Source: Phoronis australis (Eukaryota > Phoronida > Phoronidae). Taken from it: a stretch of 64,000 nucleotides of DNA. Where the stretch lies: contig NMRA01000113.1 in NCBI GenBank assembly GCA_002633005.1, positions 186,166-250,165 on the forward strand, read 5' to 3'. Positions 36,381-48,434 of the stretch are shown here, piece by piece. Below the pieces are notes generated by a model. That model was not told the origin of the DNA. It saw only the letters and a list, made by a program, of their open reading frames with translations, and did not search any database. The position numbers and the translations under genes are program-made. Each line of letters starts with the position of its first letter. Within the stretch, counting starts at the first letter, position 1.

Positions 36381-36890
36381 ACTCCTCAAGCTGAGTGCAG
36401 TGATGGCTTCGGTAGGGCTTGGCGTACTCAACTTAAATTTTTTTGCAGATAGACAAACAGGCTCAGGCTCGGAACAGGAGCTACTTCACCATTTCAGTAA
36501 TAACTTTCACATGGTCAAAAATAGAATTGTTTTATTCTTGGTCTTGCTACAACACCACTATCAGCTGGTACATCACTTTCGGTTGCCCGGTTACGCAATG
36601 CTTGTTGACAGGGTTAGATTAGAGCTAGTGGCCTTGTATATAAGCTCCGCCCCAGTTGTCAATCACTGAGCTGGTGAGCACTCAAGCCATATGACTTACT
36701 GAGGCTTGGTCAAATATAGCTAAAAAAACAACTTTGGATTTTCAGAATGATTTTATTTTTCTTCAGTATACTGTGCATCAAGAATTAAAGATTAGGATGA
36801 TATGAAAATGTAAAAAAGTCAAAATTAATTTTTTTGTGTATCCACCTACCTTAATATGTAATTCACTTGTCCTCCCACGTTTAAACAATG
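36381..36890. other. No gene recognised
   Basis: A plus-strand open frame continues out of the duplication to 36669 without a known motif. The remainder is AT-rich. Confidence 0.4.
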
Positions 36891-37750
36891 GCATTGCATC
36901 GTGGGGTTTTGGCAACACAGCCCACTGAGAATCCTTCGGAATATATCAAATTCCAGCTATAATGCTCACGCTCTGCCCATATTTAAGGAAACTCGTCTCC
37001 CTCTACTTCAAGACATCTTTAAAATCTCAACTGCAAAACATTACTACAAATTCCTCAATAACCAGCTTCCTAAGTATTTTTACACTAACAACTTCTTTAG
37101 TAAACCTATCCAATATAAACCAACCAGACACATTAAAACTCCTACATACCTGAATCAATACTCAGCTGCTATTTCGACAATACAACCCAAAATCTTAATA
37201 CCTCCGTCCAACAAATTGTCATCAAGAGCCTAAGAGCCTGTATTAGATTTTAAATTCCTCGACTTATAAACAACAACGAAATACCAGTCTCTGATCTAAA
37301 TTTAATAAAAGCACATTCTTTGAAAGCATTCTCCAAGCTCTTAACCAATTTTATTATTAGCAACTACGATCCAGTTTGTCATATTTCCAATTGCTTCATA
37401 TGTAACACTATCTAATTCTATTCCCAAAATCTCCTGAGCTGTGCCAGTCCAAACTACGATCCAGTTTGTCATATTTCCAATTGCTTCATATGTAACAGTA
37501 TCTAATTGTATTCTGAAAATCTCCTGAAATGTGCCAGTTTACTTCTTGGTTCCTGGCGTGTCGGTCGTTTTCAGCACTAATTCACTGTTTTCTTAAGTAT
37601 TCCTACTGATTTTTGCATTTCCATTTGTTTATTTTGTACAGGGGACCTTCTTATTAGCGGTCAATAACCTTTAGAAGGCCTCCTAATTGAAATCAAATTT
37701 TAATCAATGTATTATTATAATGTAATGTAAATAAAAGCGTGTTCTCTATT
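36891..37750 (+). mobile_element. 3' end of a non-LTR retrotransposon (LINE)
   Basis: 36901-37230 encodes RILRNISNSSYNAHALPIFK, then the DIFKISTAKHYYKFLNNQLP block and PKYF, the C-terminal region of LINE ORF2 after the RT. Stops follow. The tail runs to about 37740 through ACAGGGGACCTTCTTATTAG and AATAAAAG, typical of a LINE 3' UTR. A 90-bp segment is duplicated within it (37362 and 37452). It is 5'-truncated, as usual for LINEs, and dead. Confidence 0.75.
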
Positions 37751-37853
37751 TCTCTCTCGCCTCTTATACGATTGACCTCACCTTGCCAAGTGGTGACGCG
37801 TTAACCTGTGAGGAAGGTGAGAAACGCCGCAGCCACGCTATATTGTGATGCAT

Positions 37854-38096
37854 CATTCCCGCTTGTCCGAACTATGAAGCTGCGAAGAAAGCAGGTATGT
37901 CGTTTTTTCGATTTCCTCGAGAGCCCGAAATGCTTAGGAAGTGGCTCGCAGTAGTGAAGAATGAAAGATAGGCTGTTAATAGCAAGTAAGAGGCCGTGAA
38001 ACTTCTCCATGTCTGTGGCCGGCATTTCGTTGACAGTGATTTCTCTGACGAATTCCGGCTTACCAAAGAAATATCCATATGTTCCGTTGCCTGAGC
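37854..38096 (+). pseudogene. THAP-domain relic with in-frame stops
   Basis: One frame reads CIIPACPNYEAAKKAG, then MSFFRFPREPEMLRKWLAVV, two stop codons within about 10 residues, and then LHVCGRHFVDSDFSDEFRLT. This has C-x4-C, the F-x-FP block, the conserved W and C-x2-H in the right order for a full THAP domain. It is a different THAP lineage from the copies at 9.9 and 13.9 kb. It lies just after the 3' end of a LINE. The stops make it a pseudogene unless splicing removes them. Confidence 0.65.
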
Positions 38097-38566
38097 ATGT
38101 TCACGGCGCCTCTCTAGTATTTCTTGATCAGTGTACTACGGTTCAAACTGATAGACTGTGAAACCTAACAATCCGACCCGTGAAGTCTTTGTCGCCTGAG
38201 CACTAGTCGGGATTGGCGTGGGGCAAGTTGCCATTTATTAGTAGACGTTTATTATTCTTCGTTCTGTTTCAAAATGAATTATTCTCATCCTAACCAATGC
38301 TTATATGAAACTGATACAAAGTTTGTCTAATTAGATACAATTTGTAATGCCTTGGAGTGCTCGTGAGTGCAAATGTTTTGAGAAGCCAGCAATGAATAAA
38401 CCACTGCGTTACCGGCTTTTGATGCCGGCAACAAAGGTAATTGACCGGGCACCGAGGCCGTGTGAGCGCATGCTAATTCAGTGTTTGCTGACCGTAGCTG
38501 TTGTGAAACAGTTACTCGATTATGCTATGGTCACATGTTAGGGGAATCTTAATTTAGAAATACAAA
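38097..38566. other. No gene recognised
   Basis: Could contain remains of the THAP relic's downstream part, but I see no motif. Confidence 0.35.
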
Positions 38567-38700
38567 TCAGTGGCGGATTTAGAGGGAAAGACTCCCAGAT
38601 TACATTAGGCAGTTTGGGGGTGCGAATGTCTGACGGGCAAAATCCTGGCTATTACCCTGCCCTGGCCCCCTCCCCAACTCAAAATCCTGGATCAGCTCCT
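38567..38700. mobile_element. Short MITE with CAGTGGCGGATTTAG end
   Basis: Left end CAGTGGCGGATTTAG, right end AAAATCCTGGATCAGCTCCT, which is a degenerate inverted counterpart. C-rich block before the right end. About 130 bp. Confidence 0.5.
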
Positions 38701-40097
38701 GCAAATTCAAATCATTGTTACTGTACAACCTTTGCCCTGACAGTCTGTGCAAGGGGAACACGACATCGCGGCCCCCGACAAGTAAGATTTTCAGTTTCGT
38801 GGCTACATAAATAATTACGTCCACATTATTTCTTTGGCTCACTATTATAGTCTTTTCATGACTGGAGGCTTAGTCTCCAACTCAAGCTGGTTTATATTCG
38901 TGTGAATCCCGGCGGTCGCGACGGGCCTGATCGGGTTCCGAGCTACTGGCCGGGATAAGTGTTTTGTGTGTTTAGAACTCAAATAATCACAAGTATAACA
39001 ACACAGATTTAAGTTCTCCCGTCTGTATTTCACGGAAGAATACTTCGAATTTATCTCTAAACAGACCCCAAACTCCTCAGTGCTGCGGACCTTGGTAAAT
39101 TGGCCTGCCGAACTTTGTAGGCTATGGTGTATCCATACCAGTAAATCCGTAACAGCGAAATAAAACAACACGTTTTTATAAGAGCTCGGTGTATTTGGGT
39201 TTTACATCGAAGTTTGATGATTTATTGGTATTAAACGATGAATTCAAGCGATAAGCTGACACCAATAACCCATGTTGTGAACTGCTAAACAGACTGCGTG
39301 AGAAGCCAATTACGTTATTGAATAATTTCAACCTCCGTTTGCCGTCAGGTGTCAGGTAACGCAACCAAACATGCCGTTTTCGAGTAGAACTACTCGATCT
39401 AAATTGGGTGGCATTCTCCTCTAATTGCCAAATGAGCCAGCAACTCAAATCGTCAAGCAACACAGAAATGTGCATCACAAGAAATTCGTGACCTAGGCCA
39501 TCTGCAAGGTGGCGATCGTCGTGTGAGTGTTTGCCAACCACAATCTGCGTCAGAGATCAGTTCCCTTGTTAGCGTTTCACACAACCTAATGTACAAAGGA
39601 GGTAGACGGTCGACAAGAATTAAAATTAACTTAAAAGTTTGGTGGAATCTGATATTGATATCACAGAATCTAAACTACCGAAGCACGTTGAGACTGTGGG
39701 CGAGGAATTTTGGCAAGTTGAACGTGTCATAGCTCGACGAAAATCAAAAACAGTGAGTATTAACATACCATAACAAGTGAAGTGGCACAGCTCAGCTGAC
39801 TCAGATCCACCGAGTTGTTGCTGCACACAATTAATAATTTACTGTTGATTAATTATTAACTATTTTATAGTTGCAATGGTCTGTGAATTGTGTTTTGATA
39901 TAGTCTTATTATGTCTGTTTCACTTTCCCAGTTAGAATTCATGCAGGCGGGTATGTACTACTCTAAACTTGCCTCAGCTGTCTCACGTACCTCAGTCCTC
40001 AGGCTTAAAGCCTAACTTCAACAGAATTTTGTTATTTTAAATGTCCAGATAGTCCTAGCAAAGCCATAGCAAAATAAGAAAACGCGAGTTCAATCAC
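38701..40097. other. No gene recognised; one 121-codon minus-strand frame
   Basis: The minus-strand frame 39541-39176 (with TRKRHVWLRYLTPDGKRRLK) is open but unidentified. No splice-linked partner was found. Confidence 0.35.
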
Positions 40098-40736
40098 GCA
40101 AATGTTTTTTTGCCATATTGCGTCACCACGAGATCCCAGCACAAACAACAAAAGGCCGATAACAGTTGTATTGAATAGGGATCTGAACAGAACACCATTG
40201 CTTGTGGGTGTTATTCCCAGCTATTTAAATTAAAAGGTGTAACCCATGGTGACATAGACAAAAGCAAGCCAATATGCCTAACAGCTCCTGACATTTGGCA
40301 TTATGACACTTAAGTGGGCTCAGAGCAATGCTCTTAACATACTGTAAAAAACAAATGTTGAGTGTCTTTAGGTCAACATTATGGCATTATGCTGCAATAT
40401 AACCTAATTTCTGACANGCAAATGTTTTATTGCCATATTGCGTCACCACGAGATCCCAGCACAAACAACAAAAGGCCGATAGCAGTTGTATTGAATAGGG
40501 ATCTGAACAGAACACCATTGCTTGTGGGTGTTATTCCCAGCTATTTAAATTAAAAGGTGTAACCCATGGTGACATAGACAAAAGCAAGCCAATATGCCTA
40601 ACAGCTCCTGACATTTGGCATTATGACACTTAAGTGGGCTCAGAGCAATGCTCTTAACATACTGTAAAAAACAAATGTTGAGTGTCTTTAGGTCAACATT
40701 ATGGCATTATGCTGCAATATAACCTAATTTCTGACA
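40098..40736. repeat. Assembly-type duplication of 319 bp around an 'n'
   Basis: 40098-40416 and 40418-40736 have equal length and differ at two positions. The 'n' at 40417 is exactly between them. A frame with ASPRDPSTNNKRPIAVVLNR is open in both but unidentified. Confidence 0.85.
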
Positions 40737-41768
40737 CAATGCACACTTTAGTCTAAAAATTTAGAGAGTCTGTTACTGTGTTGTTGATACATTGCTTTTA
40801 GCTTTGGGTTGGCTGGACTTTTGCCTATAATTCGCCAGAGAGTTGGGAAACAGAGTGTCTTTAACACCAGACCTCGCCACTCTGTACACCAAGCTATTGT
40901 TCCCCTTTGAAAGCCAAGAGGAGGTTAAAAAGAGCACTTCTTGCAGTATTGCAGTGACCATTGGTAGATGATTACAATCTTAGTTAGGGTAGTCAGTATT
41001 ATCCTAACACTGTATTCACTGCAGGCAGGGGTCGACATTATTAAGCGTGTACATGCTCGAAAATACAATTAAAAAAAGTTTATTACCAGTAGGAAATTGA
41101 CCTCACTCCTGTTATTTGAACAGGTATGGAGTGGACGTTCAGTATTTTTAGGTCATCGCTTTTTGGGAGTTCTAATCCAGAAATACGAGTGCAAAATATA
41201 TTTTTGAGCAGGCATTTTCGCCTATGTCGAGGGCTGGCATAAATGTATTGGCTTTATTTTTTAGATTTTTGAAGTGCATCACCGGGCAAAAGTTACAGTT
41301 GTATGGAAGTAGGGCCGGTATACTTTTACACTGGACTTTATTTTGTTACTTATTAAACTCTTACGATTATTTTCATGTGTTGAAATTCAGTTATTGTATG
41401 CTGTTGTTTTTTAGAAACGTTTATCATATGCAAACATTCAATTATGAAATGTAAACAAAAAGGTGCCTCATGATAGAAATTTGTAACATTTGCATTTTTG
41501 TTTTTTGTATTCATTTATGAATTTCATTTCATGTTAAGTGATGTTGCTTTTTCACAAAAATCTCCTATTGCCTGCAAACATGTCGTATGAAGTGGCTGAA
41601 TAAACTTCCATTCTAGTTATTTACAATTTAAATCTGAACTTTAGCAGTTCTTTAAACCAGCATCATTGCCATTTTGTATGTTTATCATTACATAAAATGA
41701 AGTTTTGGACAATAAATTACTTTAAATAAATTAATTTTTTGCTAGCTACTATGAACCTGTTTCAGTTG
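40737..41768. other. No gene recognised
   Basis: AT-rich, short open frames only. Confidence 0.4.
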
Positions 41769-42290
41769 TTGGAAAGTTCATTCCATATTAGTTACTTGTA
41801 CATTCACTAGCACAGTCTGTTTTGAAATGAAACGGTGCGCTGCCTAGGTGAATTTAGGGGGGTCCGACAGCGTCCAGGCCACCCTTCCGCATATGATAAA
41901 TAATGGCACTGACATGCATATCATTTTCAGTTGCTGGAATCCTTAGCTAATTGTGATACCTACTGCTAATTCAGGAATCATAAAAGTTCGTTCCATATTA
42001 TTTTCCCGTACATTCACCAGCACAATCTGTTTTGAAACCAAATGCACGGGCGGATCCAGGATTTTTTAAAAGGGGGTTGGAACAAGGATTTTTTAAACAA
42101 GGAGGTCCAAGTTAACAATTTGAAAATTCTAAATTTGATATCACTAAAATCAAGGGAAAAACAGGGTGGGTGACCCCACCTGAATCCGCATATGAAGCGG
42201 TACGCTGCATTGGTGGATTTAGGGGGGTCTGAGGGGGCCCAGAGCTGCCCCCCAAACATGATAAAAAACAGTGCCGACATATCATAGAAT
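41769..42290. repeat. Degraded GGCGGATYYAGG-type elements in tandem
   Basis: TTCCATATTA followed by TACATTCACYAGCACARTCTG occurs at about 41785 and 41993. The block GGTGRATTTAGGGGGGTCYG occurs at about 41850 and 42213. A further GGGCGGATCCAGGATTTTTT lies at 42048. They appear to be two partly overlapping copies of one C/G-rich-ended element. Confidence 0.5.
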
Positions 42291-44654
42291 GAAATTTTAA
42301 CACACCAATCTAGTTTAAACCTACAAACACATTTTAATCAACACTCTATGTTCGACCAATACTTTACATATATATATCAAATTTACTCCAACAAAGAATG
42401 AACTGACATGCATCATTACAGAAATCAATAACAGTCAACTCAAGTGACTTTCCATGTCTGTACAACTGAGATTAACAAAAGGGTTAACAAAAGAAAACTA
42501 AGACAATTTGTTTAAATGACCTTGACAGCAGGAGTAAGAGTTAATGATTACTTGTAGCAGTAAATTAGAGTTGCATTAAGAAGCTTATGAACACATTCTG
42601 TGAGGCCTTCAGTAGACTGGGGAGGGTATCAAGACAAGAGAATAGCCTCCCATAAACAAGACCTGGTTCTAGAAAATTTTATGATTTTCATTATATTTTA
42701 TGTATTCTAGACGTCTCCTCGAGAAGGTTCAATTGGCTCGAGTCCGGTATTTTTCATAGGATGTCTTCCTTTTCAGGTCTTACACCAAGCACAAGTTGAG
42801 AAATTTCTGACAACAGGTCCATTTCATGAAAAGATGAATATTCGTCTTCTAGTAAATGGTGAATGGCACATTTTCTAGAATGACATTTCTTCAAAGCATT
42901 TTTAAAGAGTCAGGGCTGCATTTACTCCAATTGTTGCATTCCTTCAATATGTCTCAGGCCAGAGTACAACTCAACAGTTGTGGAATATGTCATAATGCTC
43001 ATCAGCTGAAAGACAACCAACGCAATAGCAAGTCTTACAGCACTTTGCTTTATTTCCTGATACTTTGGTTATGTAGGATCTTATCGACTTGTCCATGAAT
43101 TTAGCCAAATATACAAAACTGTAGATTTTAACAGTATAAAAGTAAATATTTTCTGAAAGTAGAATGCCTGCATAATTTGATTTTTTACTTAATATTATAA
43201 TAATATCAATCTGATATTAATTGGATTACATGACCACGTCTGTTTGATGAAATTAAGCAAAAAGGAAAGCAACATCGATGGCAAAACGATATCAATAACA
43301 TTTTACTAAATCATCATTTCGTTTTCATTTGACGTCACTTATGAGTTACTAAAAAGTTCTATTTTTGATGGCTCCTAATGCAAATGTGGAAATTTTTAAA
43401 AACAATCCTTAAAAGGGTTTTGGAGGCCAGTGCATAATGTACACCATCTGAAAGTACGATCAGACATTTCTGAGGTATGATGATCGAAATTTTGCTATAA
43501 CCTTAAAAAGTCAACAAAAAGTTCATTTTATTGTTCATATCTAATTACGACTTGAAATATGTTCTGTGTAATAAGTAATGCAATTTACAAGCAAAACAAC
43601 TGCTGCCAAAGTATTTTGGATAAATATGTCCTTGATGTGCATAAATCCTTTGAGAAAGTCCCTGGGGATGTTTGCAAAATAATGAGTAGAGGCTGCCATT
43701 TACCAACTTCAGATGATATCAGGCACTACAAGGCAAACATTCCCACCCAAGACAATACCCAGTAGAGCAAAATACTCATTCAAGTTGACCACACGTACCA
43801 AACAGCTACTCCTATGGAACCCCCCCCCCATGGAAAATACAGTTTTGATTTTGTCTTTGATGAATGTTCAAGCAGAGTGACGGAAAAATGGTAACAACGG
43901 CTGTGATAAGCGTTGTTTGTATCTACTCCAGCCTAGGATGCTCTAAAATGACCCAGTCGTTGTTAAAGAAAGATAACAAAAAGTTGGAAAAACTAAACGT
44001 TAAGAATTTTGAATAAAAAGTAAGGACAGACCAAATACAGGAAAAAGTAGGAAAATAGGAAACCATAGAAAAAGTAAGAACACTTGAAAGACTATTTTCT
44101 ATAGATCCCAAAAATTAAGAGCTTCCCAACTCCAAATCCCCCACAAACCAGAATCAGCTAAGACACATATTTTCCTCTTTAGGGCATTTACTGCAAAATT
44201 TGAGCAAAACTTGAGACTAACAGTTGGTTCTGAAAACTGTCATCCTGAAATGCAGTTTGGATCCTCAAATCCTGCATTGGGACAGAGTGGCAATCATCTC
44301 TCAGAAGTCAGAATCAGCTACAGCTGCAAGTTGCCAATGCAACATCAGATTGTGTTTGGCGACCTGGGAAAAGTTCCAAGTCGCCACAAAGCCGCCAGTA
44401 CGAGTTTCAAAGTTAGACAAAAATTCCCTCTAAATTTGTTTCAAAGTTCTTGTTGACTTCCAAACTTTAAATAGGGCCGTCCCGGATTACACAGCAACAC
44501 TCGAATCTCGCTGTATTTACCCACAATGCTCTCAGCATCCATTAGGCATATTTGCTGCCTCATTTTCATGCCACTGGAGTTTCACATGTTATTCATTGTT
44601 GTCCGATTCTTTACATGTTTTTCTCCGTTGCACTGCTCTATTCGACCCTCCAAT
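42291..44654. other. Mostly unassigned; isolated exon-like stretches
   Basis: Apart from the candidate exon at 42779-42880 and an open frame at 43559-43765 (DKYVLDVHKSFEKVPGDVCK), both unidentified, I see no structure. A C run lies at about 43820. Confidence 0.3.
42779..42880 (+). CDS. Candidate terminal coding exon, unidentified
   Basis: After a good acceptor (TTCCTTTTCAG) one frame reads VLHQAQVEKFLTTGPFHEKM, then NIRLLVNGEWHIF and a TAG stop. It looks coding in character, but it is short and no upstream exon was found. It could equally be part of a degraded element. Confidence 0.2.
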
Positions 44655-44775
44655 TCCAACGAAGTATTACTGCTGTGTTGCGGGCCGCAACTCCGATGTG
44701 AGTTTGATAAACTTGGCAAATACCCGTGGATGCATGATCTGAAATTCTTCGCCTTCTCGACATCACAAAAATGTG
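44655..44775 (+). pseudogene. Probable THAP-domain fragment, frameshifted
   Basis: KYYCCVAGRNSD is read in one frame and EFDKLGKYPWMHDLKFFAF followed by STSQK in another, across a frameshift near 44700. The Cys pair, a basic/Asn-Ser loop and the FFAF block resemble the first half of a THAP domain. The C-x2-H half was not found downstream, so this is only a suggestive match. Confidence 0.35.
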
Positions 44776-46904
44776 CCTGATTTCCAAAACGAGGTCCGAT
44801 GACCTTGATTGTCATACTACCCAATGTCCATTAGCAACTGCTCATGTGATGTCATGGACATATATCAGCCTTCAAAAATATACGTGTATTGACAATCTTA
44901 ATCCTTGTTTGTCTCCGTAAGCAGAGTTTTGAAACGGTCGCTGATATCGCCGTCCTAAAGTCGTGACCGTTTCGTTTAGACGGAAATGCATGAAGTAAGA
45001 CCACACAAGTCAACCGTGACTACAGTGCTTACAATTACTCTAGACGACATAAAATGCATTGCATTGTTTATTGATTCAGTTTCAATTCAAATAAATTGTT
45101 ATATGTTTTGCACCCAACTTTCATGCGCACAGACGTTTTCAATGAGGTTCACGTAAAACGCTAAGAACCCAGCATCAATTATCTCTCTGCATGTATTTTA
45201 TTGCTTTGGCCTACAAAACTTGATCGACCCTTGCACATTTTGATACATTGTTCAAGCTACCCTTGAAGCGCGTGTTGGAGTAAATTTGAACGATGAATAT
45301 TTTCGAAAATATATCCCAAAAATGCACAAAAAGTGGATTAGTGAAATGTGCTGTTTAAAAAGAAGCCACTCACTCACTGTTTGTTATCATATTGTGAATA
45401 CCAACACGTGCGGGTATTCGTTTGACATTCATAAGCAGACGAACGCTGGAAACTTCAACGGCAGATGTCGCGGGACCGCGCAGAAGAGGAAATAAGATCG
45501 TTCACGACTAGAGTTTAGGGCACTCACGACTTGATCTCAAATTTCAAACATGGCCTGTACATGTTCTGGTTAGAGTTGAGTCACTTATCTGCATTTGGGG
45601 AGCCAATTCAAAGTTGAAATAAAACAAGTTGGGCAATCACACCTACAGCTGCAGTTACAGCTGTCATTTGACTTACTGTTTCCAGGTAACCTTACGGCTT
45701 ACACAGGTTACACACACACGTGTGTTAAACTACTACAGTTATTCGAACACTTTAAAAAAAAAAGACTGTAGAATTTAAGTCAATGAAGTAAGTTCAAATA
45801 ACATATACCGTATTCAAGTATTTTTAACGATAAAAACCCAACGCAGTCGCGCCAACCTCCTAAAACCCAGTAGAGGGAATTACTTACCCACTGTTTTAAA
45901 CTGTTTACCTCTTCACTGTGACTACCCGTCTTATCTGACAGCTGTACAATATGTAGCCACGGTATACTTTTGAGGTCAGCAATGCTTTTTAAAATGAATG
46001 AAATGAAAAATATCGAAAAAATAAACACAAATAAAATTATAAAAGCAAAAGGGTTGAAATATCATCAAATTTGGACATAAAATTTACAATTTCATTGTAT
46101 AAAACCTGGTCTCAGATATATGTTTCTAGCACCCTGACATCTAGTGTTCTTTGTTGAAATTATGGCGCGGCAATATTGAAATCGGTATTGAAAACTGGGC
46201 CCCGGGTTTTCAGTCAGCCAATACTTGTCAGCTAAAGAACTCCTATGTGTGTTGTGACAATGGTTTAGGGAGGTTGATGTTTTCTTGAAATTCAGTTAAA
46301 AAGGTAATGCAGTACAACTTCTTCCGAAGATACAGTGTGGAAATAGTTGTTTACAGACAGGTTACGTCCAGTTGACAGTGAGTGAGTCAATGAGTGAATG
46401 ACGTAGTCTGTACCAGGCCAGGAGACCGATTGAAATTGAGCCTATAAATTGGTCAGTGTCGTTCTTAATAATAGAAATAAGCTAGACAGTGCTGGATATA
46501 ATCATGGTGCGATATTAGTTCTACTGAATGCCTCGAGAAGACATTGATTACTGGCACAGAATAGAGGGTTCTGTTCGACATAAGATAGCCACACGCCCAC
46601 AACAGGCCTCATAACGTACACTGGATGGGTTTTCAGCACATTACACCTTATCCTGGCTAAGTAATCATATTAGTGGTGTTATTAGTTAGAACCTGTGGTT
46701 AAAATATCCACCTGTACTCAGCTGATGTCAAACCTGGCCGGGCTGCCGGTGTACGCCGGAATCGAGCGTCCAAACTGACCTGCATGCTGGCAAGAGCCCT
46801 ATCTCGTCCTAACCCGCTCGTTCACGTTGTTCTTATCGTCTGAACCTTGATCCTTTCTTTGTCCCTTACTCCAATTCTGACAACAGTAAATTCTCACTGA
46901 TTTC
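44776..46904. other. No gene recognised
   Basis: Short open frames only, one of them at 45286-45495. The CG-bearing stretch 45460-45490 and the TATGGCGCGGCAATAT near 46162 could belong to the CENP-T promoter or to old elements; I cannot decide. Confidence 0.3.
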
Positions 46905-47110
46905 AGACACAATTTGGCAAAGAAGTATTTTTCTACTTTTTCATTAAAGATAACACAAAATATAGGCTGTGTAAGTCTCAATTTATGACTTCCATTTGAC
47001 AATGTTTTGAAAAACCTTGGGCATTCACAACCATAATGGTATAGCTTTTGAAAAAGGACAATTTTGGCTATTATTTTTGTCTGAAGTTATGAGATTTTAC
47101 TGTACCACAG
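46905..47110 (+). repeat. Family M copy 2
   Basis: GACACAATTTGG near the start and TTTTGGCTATTATTTTTGTC near the end match the other copies. Confidence 0.5.
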
Positions 47111-47556
47111 ATTGTTCTATCCTCATATAATTATGCATGTTGTGGAACTAACTTCCCATTGCCACAACCTCCACCCCTTCAAATTTCGTTGCATCGTTTA
47201 GGATTGGGGTTCATGACTTTTCAAAGTTGCGTAACTTTTATGTTGCATGATACTTAGTCTTAGTCCATTTATTTCCAACTTTTCTTTGTCTTTATGTTTT
47301 GTTTTTGTCAAGTTTTGTTGTTATTCTGTTATTCTTCATATCTTTTATTTATGACCCCTGTCACACATTGCTCTTTCCTACTACTAAGAACTTTACCAGC
47401 TCTTGTTTATTTGACATCACACACAGCCAGTGTCATCAAATAATTGATGCTAAAGGCTGTCATCTCGATAATGATGATGATAAAGTACTAGTAGGCGATG
47501 GCATATCCAAGTCAAACCTGTGTGCTAGATTTTTTCCAAATTACCCTTAAGCCTAG

Positions 47557-47844
47557 CTAAACTACCAAAGTTACAATTACACTATATCTTTCGATAGTAG
47601 ATAGGCACCTTTGAAGGCAGTTGGAGTCTTTACATCCTTCCAACTCAAACAAATACTCTTGAGCGCAATCAACATTTTTTGTAGTCCTTCGTTCCGCTAA
47701 TGAAATTGAAAACTGAACGCCATTGCAGTCATTGTGAAATATACAGAGGGATATAGGGCAGTCACTCATCTGCCAGTCACTTTGAGAGGAGGCAGCACAG
47801 ACTTGGAACCTATAGGCAACAAGATGCCCCTGTTTTGCGTACAA
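47557..47844 (-). CDS. Unidentified 95-codon open frame, Cys-rich
   Basis: Open on the minus strand, opposite to CENP-T and shortly upstream of it. It contains at least eight Cys (for example CPISLCIFHNDCNG and EGCKDSNCLQRC) and ends in a stop. A possible acceptor (GCAAAACAG) lies at its start, which would make it the last exon of a minus-strand gene. No family is recognised, and a chance open frame is quite possible. Confidence 0.2.
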   Translation of the reverse strand: MYAKQGHLVAYRFQVCAASSQSDWQMSDCPISLCIFHNDCNGVQFSISLAERRTTKNVDCAQEYLFELEGCKDSNCLQRCLSTIERYSVIVTLVV

Positions 47845-48213
47845 AATAGTTTTCTAACTTATCCTTTTTCTTTGTGTGTTTTCCAAAACTGAATAATAGT
47901 CAAAATACAATTTGATTTTAAATGACTGCTGTAATAACTCACACATTGATATGCTGTAAGTAAGAATTTTTAGTTTTCTTACATGCCATATGTTGGTAGC
48001 ATCATGTGACCTACAGTTAAGTCTGAAAACACATCTTTCTGGACAGAGTTCTTTTCAGACTTGTGTCTAGGTCACGTCTATCACCGTGATGTGACCAACA
48101 TGTGTCTTGCAAGAAGAATAATAATTATTTCTTACTGTTTTGTTCTCAAACAATTTTCTGCATATGATCTGTTACAAATACTGTTTATTTTAAACACAAG
48201 GTGTTGTAGTTGT

Positions 48214-48230
48214 TGTTTGACTATTTTCAG
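48214..48230 (+). promoter_or_regulatory. Splice acceptor just upstream of the CENP-T start codon
   Basis: A T-rich tract ending TATTTTCAG stands 9 bp before the ATG. It implies a non-coding first exon and a promoter further upstream, which I could not place. The sequence between 44.8 and 48.2 kb has no clear CpG-rich promoter or TATA box. Confidence 0.5.
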
Positions 48231-48239
48231 CTTTCAACC

Positions 48240-48434
48240 ATGGATAGTCCCAGCCTTGCTACACCAAGGCAGCTAATCAAGAATGTTCTTGCTAGCAAGA
48301 CTGTCAGCCAAAGTGCCTTGAAACCCACGAAGAAAGTGAAAACTCCAGCCAGTGTCAATGAGCCTGTTGCTAAACGCACGAGATCCAGCCCAAGAAAGTC
48401 GGCGATTGAAAGTGACACAACCCCACGGACACTG
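48240..48434 (+). CDS. CENPT: CENP-T coding exon 1 (residues 1-65)
   Basis: Begins with MDSPSLATPRQLIKNVL and ends at TPRTL, where CTG meets donor GTATGG in phase 0. The chosen ATG is the first after a splice acceptor (TTTTCAG, ending 48230), so a 5' UTR exon probably lies upstream. The first TP motif is 8 residues from the start, close to its place in vertebrate CENP-T, which supports this ATG. The exon is rich in Lys, Arg and Ser. Confidence 0.92.
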
